Source: Candidatus Gastranaerophilales bacterium
GTDB lineage: Bacteria; Cyanobacteriota; Vampirovibrionia; Gastranaerophilales; Gastranaerophilaceae
Direction of reading: 5' to 3'
DNA: 45,486 nucleotides
NCBI GenBank assembly: GCA_947589115.1
Contig: CANPZP010000008.1
Coordinates: 1 to 45,486 of the forward strand
Shown here piece after piece: positions 1 to 8,860 of this stretch (position 1 is the stretch's first letter; each line of letters starts with the position of its first letter). Below the pieces are notes generated by a model. It searched no databases. It saw only the letters and a program-made list of their open reading frames with translations, and was not told where the DNA came from. The translations under genes and the position numbers were made by a program.

Positions 1-210
1 AGAAGGCATGTCCATATCAAAAGCTTCTCTATATATATCTCTACCAAATCCAATATTACCGGATATATCAGAATATAATCCGGAAAGGTATACAAATCCT
101 GTTCCTGCCTGATTTTTTGAATAGAAAGAAATTAAAGAATCATTTGGTGTCTTATCATCTTGGTAATTTTTTACAACATTTAATTTTGCTGAATGTAACC
201 CGTCACGAAG
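1..210 (-). pseudogene. 3' part of an interrupted pilin-like surface protein gene
   Basis: On the minus strand an open frame enters from the element boundary and runs off the window start. It reads ...LRDGLHSAKLNVVKNYQDD and later ...SGNIGFGRDIYREAFDMD. There is no start codon or ribosome site, and a stop lies just upstream inside the element's terminal repeat. The orientation matches the truncated pilin-like gene at 15230-15436 on the other side of the element, which ends ...SGNSQQLWLGVGGG, so the two are probably the front and back of one gene. Function is inferred only from the class III signal-like N-terminus of the other half. The C-terminal part resembles no enzyme family I know. Confidence 0.55.
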
Positions 211-245
211 TTTGAGAATTTTTTGCAGTTAGTTTGAGAATTTTT
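210..245 (+). repeat. Left terminal repeat, two copies at 22-bp spacing
   Basis: GTTTGAGAATTTTT occurs at 210-223 and again at 232-245, exactly 22 bp apart, with GCAGTTA between. The inverse of this motif followed by ACAGTT is at the right end (15101-15132). A 22-bp register equals the length of MuA recognition sites, so these are likely transposase binding sites at the element tip. Confidence 0.7.
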
Positions 246-377
246 AAAAACAAAAAATATATATTATAGATATATAACATTATTTTATAAAATTGTTATT
301 TTTTATTAAACAAAACTTTCTTTTTGGTTTAATAAAATTTGTTTTAATATAAATTCTCCAATATAACTAAACAGGAC

Positions 378-860
378 AAATTGAAAATAAGTAATTGATT
401 GATTTATAGCCGTTCGCCCCGTTGTGTTTGGGTTTCAGGCACTTCCCCTAAAATTGAAAAATAAGTAATTGAAAGTCCGAAAAGTCCACTTTCGATTACA
501 TGAAAATCCGTTTTAAATCCTTTTTAATTGCCGTTTAATATAGATTTCATCGGGGTTTTAGGCATTGATTGAAATCGGACATTTCAATTACCTTTTTTAA
601 TTACTTCCCACGAAAGTCGGAACTGTTTACAATCCAATAAAAACGATAACTTTCCCGATTTTAGTGGGAAGTATCTTCCCTCCCGTTTCAATTACATTTT
701 ATAAAATTTCAATACTTTCTGTTATTTACATCTGACTAAACTAAAACCCTTAACAGGGAAGATTTTGCGAGAGATTTTGGGGTAATTTTCAACATTTCGC
801 TTTTAGAATACAAAAATTAATGCGCAGGTAATCGAAAATTCAAAAAATATGTAATTGAAA
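378..860. promoter_or_regulatory. Array of about nine TAATTGAAA-type sites in the 750-bp gene-free left end
   Basis: The stretch 246-968 has no gene. It holds repeated sites of consensus NRGTAATTGAAA in both orientations: plus at 389-398, 463-474, 826-837 (GGTAATCGAAA) and 849-860; minus at 493-502, 523-532 (weak), 582-592, 597-606 and 687-698. The first two lie in a longer direct repeat (378-398 and 451-472). A perfect dyad GGGAAG-TAT-CTTCCC is at 666-680. The position between the element end and the transposase suggests transposase or repressor binding sites, comparable to the operator/enhancer region of Mu. This is inference from position and repetition only. Confidence 0.5.
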
Positions 861-968
861 CCTCTTAAATTTTAGATAATTTTAGACACAAAACAATACA
901 TTTCCCCCTAAACGAGTTCCAATTTGAGAACATTCAGTCTAACATCGGATAGCTCAAAGGAGAATTCT

Positions 969-3059
969 ATGGAAAACAACATATTAAATAACATACAGAC
1001 AGAAAATACTTGGATTGATGTTGAAACATTAGCAAAATTAAAAGGTGTTACAAAAAGAGCCGTCAGGATATCAATTAATAAATATGAATACCGAACAGAA
1101 AATACTCGTGGCGGAAAATCATATAAAATTAAATTAAGCAGTTTGGAAGAAGAATTACAGATTAAATATATTCAGGAATATTACAATGATTTTAAATCAG
1201 ACGGTAATGAGATTATTGAATTAAATAATTTAAAAGTAAAACAGGAAAAAATAATCTCCGAAGAACAGAAAAAACAAGCACTTGCAAAATATGACATAAT
1301 TAATAATTGGCTTGGTTTTAGAAATAACTTTAAATCTAATAAAAAGAAAAATAAGTTAGATCCGATTTATAAAAATAAAAGAGCGGATCAACAATTTATA
1401 ACATTATATAATACAGGAACTCTGTATCCTGAACTATATAATATAACAGGTAAAATATCGATTGGTTCATTATATCGCTGGCGCAAGTTATTAGGATACA
1501 ACGGCGATTGGACTTGTTTAGTCGGACAGTATAAATATTCAACCCGAAAGGAATATAGAACAACTTTAAACGAAGAACAGATAAAAATATTTATACAGAT
1601 ATTATTATCCCCAAGCGCATTTTCAATCGGGAAGTCCATTTCGCTTACAAAACATATATTAAAAGAGCGTGGTTATGACATACTTCCCAAAGATGTAACA
1701 TTTAGAAGATACGCAGAATGGTTCAGGGACAACAACTTTGACAAATGGACACTCGCACGACATGGAGAAAAAGCATTAAAGGATAAAGTTGCGCCATATA
1801 TCGTAAGAAACGCAAAATTATTAAAGCCGGCACAAGTTTTAATTGCCGAAGGTCATGACCTCAACTTCCAAGTAATAAACCCGTTTACAGGAAAACCATG
1901 CCGAGCGACATTACTTGGTTTTTTAGATTGGAAGTCGGAGGCTCTTGTCGGATATGACATTATGCTTGAGGAATGCACACAAAATATAGCCTCTGCTCTG
2001 CGTAATGCAATATTAAACTTGGATCACATTCCGCAGTTTGTTTATCAAGATAACGGCAGAGCCTTTAAAAGTAAGTTCTTTAACGGGGATAAAAAGTTCG
2101 AGGAATTAGGTTTTACAGGAGTTTACAAAAGGCTTGGAATAGAGCCTGTTTATGCCACTCCATATAACGCTCGTGCTAAAGTCATTGAGCGTTTCTTTTT
2201 AGAATTTCAGGAAGAATTTGAAAAATTAGTTCCAAGTTACATCGGAACATCAATAGAAAATAAGCCGGCACATTTAATGAGGAATGAAAAATTACACAAA
2301 CAAATCCACGAAAAATATGGCTTTACTCCGACAATAGAACAGACTCGGATGATGATAGATAAATGGCTTGAGAAGTATCATTCAAAGCCATGTCCGAATG
2401 ATAAAACGAAAACTATTAAAGAAGTTTTAAATGAAGTTGAAAAACAAAATATTGATGAAAATATACTTGACGATTTGATGATGGCGCAGGAAATGAAAAA
2501 TATTGGAAGAAACGGTATAAGGTTCTTAAAAGCTGATTACTTTGACGAGGCATTATACGGAATTAGAGAAAAAACAGTTATTAAATATAGTTTATTCGAT
2601 CTTTCATATATTAAAGTTTATACCCTCAAAGGTGAATTTATCTGTAAAGCGCATCGTGTAACGGAAACGCATCCGCTTGCGCATCAAATGGGCGATATTA
2701 ACGATATTGAAGATTACAAACAAAAAATAGAAAAACAACATAAATTAAGAAAGAAAACTATAAAAGCCGTTCGGGAACATTTCAATCTTGAAGATATTGA
2801 TTTTATTGAAAAAGAATTGGTAGACAATATGAAATTTCAAAAAATCGAACCTATAAAAGAGATAACAGTTCAGCCGGTGCAACAAAAGGAGCAGGAATTT
2901 CAACCTAAAATTAAGACCTCAATAGTTGCTCGACCTTTATTTAAGAGCAATTTTGAACGCTATGAATGGCATATAAATAACGGTTGTATAAATCCTGATG
3001 ATAGGGAATGGTTTGAAAATTATATAAAATCCGACGAGTACAAAGAAATATACAAGTAG
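969..3059 (+). CDS. MuA-like DDE transposase (left)
   Basis: Predicted 696-residue transposase that would bind the element ends and catalyse strand transfer. The N-terminus (TWIDVETLAKLKGVTKRAV...) is a Mu-type winged-helix DNA-binding domain. A retroviral-integrase-type core follows with the acidic triad D297 (AEGHDLN), D361 (YQDNGRAF) and E407 (KVIERFF), then a Mu-type C-terminal beta domain and a basic tail that may contact the ATPase. I chose ATG 969 because AAAGGAG lies just upstream (956-962); the longer reading from TTG 924 has no ribosome site and overlaps a TTTGAGAACATTCAG sequence resembling the end repeat. Twelve bases separate it from the MuB-like gene, so they form an operon. The family assignment is confident; the target preference is unknown. 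Confidence 0.9.
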   Translation: MENNILNNIQTENTWIDVETLAKLKGVTKRAVRISINKYEYRTENTRGGKSYKIKLSSLEEELQIKYIQEYYNDFKSDGNEIIELNNLKVKQEKIISEEQKKQALAKYDIINNWLGFRNNFKSNKKKNKLDPIYKNKRADQQFITLYNTGTLYPELYNITGKISIGSLYRWRKLLGYNGDWTCLVGQYKYSTRKEYRTTLNEEQIKIFIQILLSPSAFSIGKSISLTKHILKERGYDILPKDVTFRRYAEWFRDNNFDKWTLARHGEKALKDKVAPYIVRNAKLLKPAQVLIAEGHDLNFQVINPFTGKPCRATLLGFLDWKSEALVGYDIMLEECTQNIASALRNAILNLDHIPQFVYQDNGRAFKSKFFNGDKKFEELGFTGVYKRLGIEPVYATPYNARAKVIERFFLEFQEEFEKLVPSYIGTSIENKPAHLMRNEKLHKQIHEKYGFTPTIEQTRMMIDKWLEKYHSKPCPNDKTKTIKEVLNEVEKQNIDENILDDLMMAQEMKNIGRNGIRFLKADYFDEALYGIREKTVIKYSLFDLSYIKVYTLKGEFICKAHRVTETHPLAHQMGDINDIEDYKQKIEKQHKLRKKTIKAVREHFNLEDIDFIEKELVDNMKFQKIEPIKEITVQPVQQKEQEFQPKIKTSIVARPLFKSNFERYEWHINNGCINPDDREWFENYIKSDEYKEIYK

Positions 3060-3071
3060 AAAGGAGTAGAA

Positions 3072-3791
3072 ATGAAAAAAGTCTTTGTAAAAACAAACAA
3101 TGTTAAACGATTTATCACCATGATGAATAATCTACAAAACCGAGCAGAAGGAGTCCCCGGAATGGGACTTGTATATGGCGAGCCGGGATTAGGTAAAACT
3201 CAAACGATAAATTGGTGGGCATTCAAAAATAATGCAATATTAGTAAGATGTACTCAGCTAATGTCGGCTCGGTGGCTACTATCAGAGATACTTGAAGAGA
3301 TGGGGGAAATATACGGTTATAAAATTTCAGACTGCTTTAAACTTGTAGTCAGAAATCTATTGGTAAATCCCCAAATAATAATTATTGATGAAGTTGATTA
3401 TTTAACAGTAGATTCAAGAGCGGTTGAAACATTAAGAGATATTCATGACAAAACAAATGTCCCCATAGTTTTGGTTGGAATGATTAATGCTAAATCAAGA
3501 TTGAAAAAATTTAACCACTTATATGACAGATTATCTGAAATAGTAAAATTTGAAAAATTTTCAAAAAACGATATTAAAACAATTGTTCAGGAATTATCCG
3601 AAGTTGAAATGACCGATTGCGCAATAAGGTATATTTATACGAATCTAAACAGGTTCCGACAAATTGTAAAAGTAATAAATAAAGCTGAAATAATAGCAAA
3701 AGCAAACGGATTAAATTCTATTGACGAAATACTTATAAAGGAGGCAATTGCAAATGAAACAGAAAATATTGAAACTAATCAAGAAGCTTGA
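3072..3791 (+). CDS. MuB/TnsC-like AAA+ transposition ATPase
   Basis: 239-residue ATPase with Walker A GEPGLGKT (residues 36-43) and Walker B IIIIDEVDYL (D106, E107). MuB, TnsC and TniB proteins of this size polymerise on DNA, choose the target and activate the transposase. Its place directly after the transposase, behind AAAGGAG, fits that role. The C-terminal part (about 150-239) is helical and basic, as expected for the small AAA+ lid plus DNA-contacting region. The gene overlaps the next one by 38 bases, suggesting coupled translation. It could equally be called TniB-like; no TniQ or TnsD partner is encoded nearby. Confidence 0.88.
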   Translation: MKKVFVKTNNVKRFITMMNNLQNRAEGVPGMGLVYGEPGLGKTQTINWWAFKNNAILVRCTQLMSARWLLSEILEEMGEIYGYKISDCFKLVVRNLLVNPQIIIIDEVDYLTVDSRAVETLRDIHDKTNVPIVLVGMINAKSRLKKFNHLYDRLSEIVKFEKFSKNDIKTIVQELSEVEMTDCAIRYIYTNLNRFRQIVKVINKAEIIAKANGLNSIDEILIKEAIANETENIETNQEA

Positions 3792-5310
3792 GAAATTTAA
3801 GTTAGAGGATATCGTTGCTCTGACAGAATTAAATGAAAAAACTGTAAATAACTACATCAATGATTTGTTGTCTGAAAATAAAATATGCAAGATATCAAAA
3901 AATGAATATGCTTTTTTACCCGAAATTATTAACAAACAAGAGATAAAAAGCGAAAGAAAAAAGGGCTTATACAAAAAGCCAATATATCAAATTGATTTAA
4001 GAAAAGAAAAACTTGAAGACATCAATCCTGAAGAACTATTCCCCAAAAAAGATGAGGTTAAATTCTTTAATAACGCAAAAGATTATGATAAAAGAAATAT
4101 CGTAAAAGTATTAACAATATTCAAACTTGCAGGAAATTTAAGAGGAGAAAGTTTAAGAAAATTTTTAATTGAATTATCGGAAAAACATCCTGAATACAAA
4201 ATGTCGTATTCAACTTTTGTTAGATATTATAGACTATATTATACACAAGGTATTGGGGGATTATGTTTAAAATATGCAAATTATGCAAATGTAAAAACGA
4301 CAGTTCAGCCTGAAATGTACGAAGTATTTAAAAAGTATTATTTATCAACAAAAAAATACTCTATAACAACAGCATATAAAATTGTATGTAAAAATTTCCC
4401 CGATTCGGATATTCCCAGCGATAAAGCATTTTATAGGCTTTTATTAAAAGAATATAAACCCGAACACATTAAGCAATTAAGAGAAGCGCCTATTAATTTG
4501 CCTGAATTATCATATAATTTCAAAAAGAAAAAAGATGATAAAAAATTATTTGAAAAATTTATCGATGCTGCAAATTATCACTATGATTTATTAGATAAAA
4601 AGAATACGGAAGTTGCAATTTGTCAAAAAGGATACATTAAAAACCATTTAATACCTTATTTTGAAGGATATAAATTTAGAGATATTACACAAGATGTTGT
4701 AATAAATTACGAAAGCAAAATGGTCGCTTTAGGATACTCAATGGCAAGTATCCGCAGATTTTTATCCGTATTTAGTATCATATTTTTAAAATATTCCGAA
4801 TGTGCGGAAGATTTAAAGTTTGTAGCCGATAATACCCCGATTCCCTCTCTTGAAATAAGCTACTATAACAATAAGGAAATAAAAGAAATAATAGAAAATA
4901 AAAAGCCTGAATTATGGATATTATGTTTAGGAATTACTCCGGCGGAGCTGTCAGCTTTAAGGTACGATGATATAGATAAAAATAACAGGACTGTTTTTAT
5001 TCAAAGAGCAGTATTTCAAGGAGTTGAACAACCTCACAGGGCAAAATATCGTAAGCGACATTTAATAATGCCTTCAATAATATTTAAAGACATTAATTTC
5101 AAAAAGAAAGGATTAATTTTTAAAGATATAAAAATAGAAAATTATGACAAACTTATAAACACGCATATTCACTTACTGTTAGAGAAAAATGTTCAAATAA
5201 ATATAATCAGTAAAAATCTTGGTTTTCATAATATAAAAGATTTTGCCTCAAGGTATAATTTCCTGCTTCCGCAAAAATTAGATGATAATTTTGAGATTTT
5301 GCAAAATTAA
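3754..5310 (+). CDS. Mu-transposase-like DNA-binding region fused to a degenerate tyrosine-recombinase domain
   Basis: 518 residues. The first 60 form a winged helix (KLEKFKLEDIVALTELNEKTV). Residues about 110-245 resemble the subterminal DNA-binding part of MuA-type transposases: compare STFVRYYRLYYTQGIGGL and DKAFYRLL with SIYKARAKYEEYGVAGL and ARTFDRML in the right transposase. Instead of a DDE core there follows a phage-integrase SAM-like domain and a tyrosine-recombinase catalytic fold (LGITPAELSALRYDDID ... THIHLLLEKNVQINIISKNL ... RYNFLLP). The usual first Arg is Thr, the HxxR box is lost and the LGH His is Phe; only the beta-strand Lys and the final Tyr remain. It is therefore probably a DNA-binding adaptor and not a recombinase. 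ATG 3754 sits behind AAAGGAGG. Confidence 0.72.
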   Translation: MKQKILKLIKKLEKFKLEDIVALTELNEKTVNNYINDLLSENKICKISKNEYAFLPEIINKQEIKSERKKGLYKKPIYQIDLRKEKLEDINPEELFPKKDEVKFFNNAKDYDKRNIVKVLTIFKLAGNLRGESLRKFLIELSEKHPEYKMSYSTFVRYYRLYYTQGIGGLCLKYANYANVKTTVQPEMYEVFKKYYLSTKKYSITTAYKIVCKNFPDSDIPSDKAFYRLLLKEYKPEHIKQLREAPINLPELSYNFKKKKDDKKLFEKFIDAANYHYDLLDKKNTEVAICQKGYIKNHLIPYFEGYKFRDITQDVVINYESKMVALGYSMASIRRFLSVFSIIFLKYSECAEDLKFVADNTPIPSLEISYYNNKEIKEIIENKKPELWILCLGITPAELSALRYDDIDKNNRTVFIQRAVFQGVEQPHRAKYRKRHLIMPSIIFKDINFKKKGLIFKDIKIENYDKLINTHIHLLLEKNVQINIISKNLGFHNIKDFASRYNFLLPQKLDDNFEILQN

Positions 5311-5491
5311 ATCCTGCAAATGTACTTATAAAAGCTATTTAGGTTCAGGTCATTTTATAGCACCAACCTCAGATTTTGTTTCTTGTACACTTGCCAAATT
5401 CTCTTGCGACTGCAAGTGGATAAATACAAATAACTTATATTACCCTGTTATTGTATGTACTTGGTTTAATACCCCAAAATAGGAGAATTTT

Positions 5492-6118
5492 ATGAACAGA
5501 AAAATTGAAGAAAAAAAGGAAATTTTTCTTGATAATTTAAAAAAATATAAGGAAAGAAAAGAGTTAAACAGTGAATTATGCGGAAGATTAATGGATGCTC
5601 GTCAAAACATAGTGGATTTAGAGGAAGAAAAAGAAAAACTCCGAGCACAACGTCCGGCTTTATTAGCAGACAAGAAAGATGTAACAAAATTAAATAAAAG
5701 ACTTAAAGAAATAGACGAAGAGATTGAATTAAATAATGATACGATAACCGGTGTAGATGCAAAAAATAAAGATGTCCTTTGGTCGGTATATGGAACTTTA
5801 TGCGATACTCAATCTGCTTACCAAGATTATATTCAAGAAATCTTGAATGAATTGGGGCATAAATATGCATCAATCGGCAAAAAATATGCAGATTTGGTAA
5901 AAGAATATATTACCCTCGAACGGCTTAGAGATGGAGGAAAAGATCACAGAACCAAAATTGGCTTTAATTTTGAAATCCCAAATGTTAATGAACCCAAAGA
6001 CCCGCTATTAAGCGGACAGCACCATAAAATTTATGATAATAATAAAGAAAAAATTCTGAAAAAATATGACATTCCTTATTTTGGAGTTAGTTACATAAAC
6101 CATCATTACTATGAATAA
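5492..6118 (+). CDS. Coiled-coil protein of unknown function
   Basis: 208 residues, not recognised. Residues about 1-95 are strongly charged heptad-like helix (EEKKEIFLDNLKKYKERKEL, then EEEKEKLRAQ and LNKRLKEIDEEIELN), predicted coiled coil. The rest is a mixed domain ending in an aromatic, His-rich tail (GVSYINHHYYE). There is no signal peptide or membrane segment. It has its own ribosome site (AGGAG) 180 bases after the recombinase-like gene and an intrinsic terminator after it, so it is the last gene of the left rightward block. A Gam-like DNA-end-binding or accessory transposition role is conceivable from position, but nothing in the sequence proves it. Confidence 0.7.
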   Translation: MNRKIEEKKEIFLDNLKKYKERKELNSELCGRLMDARQNIVDLEEEKEKLRAQRPALLADKKDVTKLNKRLKEIDEEIELNNDTITGVDAKNKDVLWSVYGTLCDTQSAYQDYIQEILNELGHKYASIGKKYADLVKEYITLERLRDGGKDHRTKIGFNFEIPNVNEPKDPLLSGQHHKIYDNNKEKILKKYDIPYFGVSYINHHYYE

Positions 6119-6141
6119 AAATCATATTTTTTTAGGATATT

Positions 6142-6185
6142 AAAAAAGGGCTTTGTTAAACACTCCTCAAAGCTCTTTTTTACAT
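6142..6185 (+). terminator. Intrinsic terminator of the left transposition operon
   Basis: AAAAAAGGGCTTTG pairs with CAAAGCTCTTTTTT (G-U pairs allowed) around a 12-base loop, ending in a run of six Ts just after the coiled-coil gene. Confidence 0.8.
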
Positions 6186-6214
6186 AGTAGGTATATTTTG
6201 TCATTTATTACCCC

Positions 6215-6264
6215 AAAAATTAAAATTAAAAGGAGTTAAAAATGTTTTAAACAATTTTTAACTC
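6215..6264 (-). terminator. Terminator-like hairpin overlapping the stop of the 76-residue gene
   Basis: On the minus strand GAGTTAAAAATTG (starting at the stop codon) pairs with CATTTTTAACTC, followed by T-rich sequence. It would end the small minus-strand transcript. Confidence 0.55.
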
Positions 6265-6488
6265 TCTTTTATATTCGCTTTTTCATTATCAATAAAAAAT
6301 GCATTTAATAAATCTGCGCTATTCCGTAAATTTTTAACTACCGGTGCAAGGTTATAGCATTCTTCTATCTCTGGCTGATTACCGACAAAATAATCGACAA
6401 CTACGGCAATATTATACACATCCTCTGCCCACTTGCTGATTTTCTTAAACTCCTGCTCGCTGAGATTATATCCACTGACTTCTTTCAT
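6258..6488 (-). CDS. Small acidic protein of unknown function
   Basis: 76 residues, acidic, with no recognised domain; it contains YNLSEQEFKKISKWAEDVYN and a Cys-Tyr near the middle. The start is well supported by AAGGAGG seven bases upstream. It is transcribed alone, divergently from the 66-residue gene at 6623, with a 134-base intergenic region between them. It lies in the accessory element between transposition and defence genes. Helical content and size would fit a small regulator or inhibitor, but that is a guess. Confidence 0.6.
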   Translation of the reverse strand: MKEVSGYNLSEQEFKKISKWAEDVYNIAVVVDYFVGNQPEIEECYNLAPVVKNLRNSADLLNAFFIDNEKANIKES

Positions 6489-6622
6489 AAATCCTCCTTA
6501 TATCAAGAAACACATTAGCTCCAAAGATGACAAAAAGCATTCAAATCTTTACATAGCAACACATTCGGTTGATTTCCTACTTATTGTAATCGATTAATGT
6601 TGATGACCGAAAGGAGCATAAT

Positions 6623-6823
6623 ATGGCTGAAAAAGATTATCAATTATACGGGACAAAGATTTTGAATTTAAAAACTCAAGAAATCGGTTTGCTGATTTGC
6701 ATTTGGCAAAACAAATATGCTGATAAAACTGTGGATTTTGCTACTTGTGTAGACAAAACCGGTATACGGTACAATATTGAACTCGATAACATTAGAGTCT
6801 TTGAAGATGATTTTGAAAAATAA
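6623..6823 (+). CDS. Small protein of unknown function
   Basis: 66 residues beginning MAEKDYQLYGTKILNLKTQE, preceded by AAAGGAG at good spacing. The pattern of short alternating hydrophobic strands (IGLLICIW, DKTGIRYNIELDNIRVF) suggests a small beta-barrel fold, such as those seen in short element-borne DNA-binding or regulatory proteins. It converges on the ATPase-nuclease gene, with only 24 bases between the two stop codons. I know no homologue. Confidence 0.6.
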   Translation: MAEKDYQLYGTKILNLKTQEIGLLICIWQNKYADKTVDFATCVDKTGIRYNIELDNIRVFEDDFEK

Positions 6824-6847
6824 ACGAATGGAAAAATACAATCTTGT

Positions 6848-8797
6848 TTATGAAGTTTGATTACCAAAAAGTTCAGTATATTGCTCTTTTATATAATTTG
6901 CATCGTAAGGAAAATCTTTGCTTATTTCTTTTTGTATAAAATATAGTTCTTGTTTTTTTATGTCTATTATTTGGCTCCAAGTTAATGCTTTAAACTCTAC
7001 CATTCCCTTTGATTTTTGCGTATCGCTTATTTGAATATTATATTGATCTGTTATACTTCTTTCTGAAAATTTATTTTGAATCTTATCTGAAATTAAATAT
7101 AAATACCAACAAGTATTTGGAAAACGACCACTTCTTGTTAATTCGTCAAACCGATCTATTAATTTTTCCTTATGAGAAAGTTCTATTGGAACCCCCGGTT
7201 TCTTTATTTCTATTAATAATATATGTTCGTTTTTATTTATTTCATCATATTTTTTATATCCTAATAAAAAGTCCGGTAACAAATCACTTGATTGTATTTC
7301 TGAATTATAACCCTCACTTTTTAGTATATTGCTAATTCTTGTATCAAAATACGCAATGTTAAATTCTTCCTTAAAAAGCCACAAGTTATCTTCAATAATT
7401 TTTTGTAGCTGAGTTCTTTCTGCGACGTTGTATTCTTTATAGTCATAAACTAAGGATTCAAAACTATTTAAAAATTCTAATCTGCCAATCGTTGAGTTAT
7501 ATAATTTAGAAAATTCTTCAAATTTTAAAGTTCCTAAAATTTTATCTAATTCTTGAACTTCTTTAGCTGATAGTCCTATTAATTTTTGCAATAATGATAT
7601 AAAATTATTATCACATAATGCTTTATCTAAAAATGAAAATATAATATTTTTAATTTTTTCAGATTGAGAAATAAAATTAACTTTTTCATTTATAACTGTT
7701 AAGCATTTATCATATACCATTTTATTTATTTTTTCGTATTCGTTTAAATCCGTTTTTTTAAATCTTGCAGGATAACCTTCCATTTGAGCAGCAAGAGTAA
7801 TGAATGGTACATTTAATTCTTTTGATTTCTTATTCGCAAAGTTTTCACAAGCGTTTATACAACATTGTTTAAACTCATTAAAATCAGTATCTAATCCAAT
7901 AATTCTATTTCTACTCAAATCAGTAGTAAATTTATTTGAAGTAGCAATCGCAATATATTTATGTTCTGGGATTTCAATATTATTTAAAAATTCTTTTTGA
8001 ACAGTAATATCTTTTTCTGAAAAAATTATTTGAGAACTTTTTTCTAAAGATACGGTTTTGTCTAATATTATATGTTTTAATTCTCCTGATATTTTTGATG
8101 TTGAGATTTGCTCTTTCTCTGTATCAACAACAAGATTATCGAAAGTTATCAATTCTGATTTTTCTTCATAAATTATTTCTTCATTATTTTCAATTTTTGT
8201 TGCATACATGGATAATTTTATTTTAATATCCTTTTTAGAGAGTAATAATGCTGCAAATGTTGTTGATAAAGAATTTTTTAATGTTCCATACTTTGATAAT
8301 CCATAATATTTATCTTGATGAATTTGTTCGATTATAATTGTGGTTCCTGATTGAATATTTTGTTCTTCTGTATAACTACAAGCAACTTTTTCTTGTCCGC
8401 TACTATCAAGTGTAAACTTTATGATAGAAACTTTATCTTTTTCAATTTTTGCCCTCGTTTCCCAGCTAATTAATGATCCAAGGGTATACACTGAAAAACG
8501 ACCTATCCCGAACTGACCAATTTGATTTGGATTTTTTGCTTTATTATCTGTAGCAATTTGTGAAAATATATTTAATACAACATCTTTTGTCATTCCAAGA
8601 CCATTATCGGAAATGATAACTTTACTAATCCCGCCTATTAGATTTTTGTATATTTCAACTTCGATATTTGTAGCTTCCGCATCTATACTATTGGTTATAA
8701 TTTCGCGAAAAACATCTGGAATATACGGATATTGTTTTGTGATAATTTCAGTTCTTATTCTATTTTGATTTGTTTTCCATGAAAAAGAAAAATCCAT
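6848..8797 (-). CDS. GHKL (HSP90-like) ATPase with C-terminal PD-(D/E)xK nuclease domain
   Basis: 649 residues. The N-terminus is a GHKL ATPase of MutL/HSP90/Morc type: N-box FREIITNSIDAEA (E32, N36), G1 ISDNGLGM (D64), G2 QIGQFGIGRF (94-101). A helical middle (about 300-460) is followed by a Shedu/DUF4263-like nuclease signature: LPDFLLGYKK (D509) and LLIEIKKPG (E530, K532). It lies 63 bases downstream of the restriction gene in the same direction, with GAGGT before the ATG, so it is the last gene of the restriction-modification operon. I infer an added DNA-cleaving or restriction-assisting defence activity. All ATPase and nuclease key residues are present. Confidence 0.82.
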   Translation of the reverse strand: MDFSFSWKTNQNRIRTEIITKQYPYIPDVFREIITNSIDAEATNIEVEIYKNLIGGISKVIISDNGLGMTKDVVLNIFSQIATDNKAKNPNQIGQFGIGRFSVYTLGSLISWETRAKIEKDKVSIIKFTLDSSGQEKVACSYTEEQNIQSGTTIIIEQIHQDKYYGLSKYGTLKNSLSTTFAALLLSKKDIKIKLSMYATKIENNEEIIYEEKSELITFDNLVVDTEKEQISTSKISGELKHIILDKTVSLEKSSQIIFSEKDITVQKEFLNNIEIPEHKYIAIATSNKFTTDLSRNRIIGLDTDFNEFKQCCINACENFANKKSKELNVPFITLAAQMEGYPARFKKTDLNEYEKINKMVYDKCLTVINEKVNFISQSEKIKNIIFSFLDKALCDNNFISLLQKLIGLSAKEVQELDKILGTLKFEEFSKLYNSTIGRLEFLNSFESLVYDYKEYNVAERTQLQKIIEDNLWLFKEEFNIAYFDTRISNILKSEGYNSEIQSSDLLPDFLLGYKKYDEINKNEHILLIEIKKPGVPIELSHKEKLIDRFDELTRSGRFPNTCWYLYLISDKIQNKFSERSITDQYNIQISDTQKSKGMVEFKALTWSQIIDIKKQELYFIQKEISKDFPYDANYIKEQYTELFGNQTS

Positions 8798-8860
8798 TCG
8801 TTACCTCACTTTTAAGGTGATTTAATTATATTATAAAAATATGTAATAAGCTAAAACATA

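Noticed and set aside
378-860. Repeated TAATTGAAA motifs as a CRISPR array or CRISPR-associated transposon
   Set aside because: Copies are short, in both orientations and unevenly spaced, and no Cas gene or TniQ is encoded in the element.
5311-5491. Gene in the gap before the coiled-coil gene
   Set aside because: A 66-codon frame (5282-5482) overlaps the previous gene, lacks a ribosome site and has random-looking Cys/Tyr composition.
7009-8000. Plus-strand frames at 7009-7335 and 7800-8000
   Set aside because: Shadows of the GHKL ATPase gene; low-complexity Phe/Leu/Tyr composition from reversed AT-rich coding sequence.
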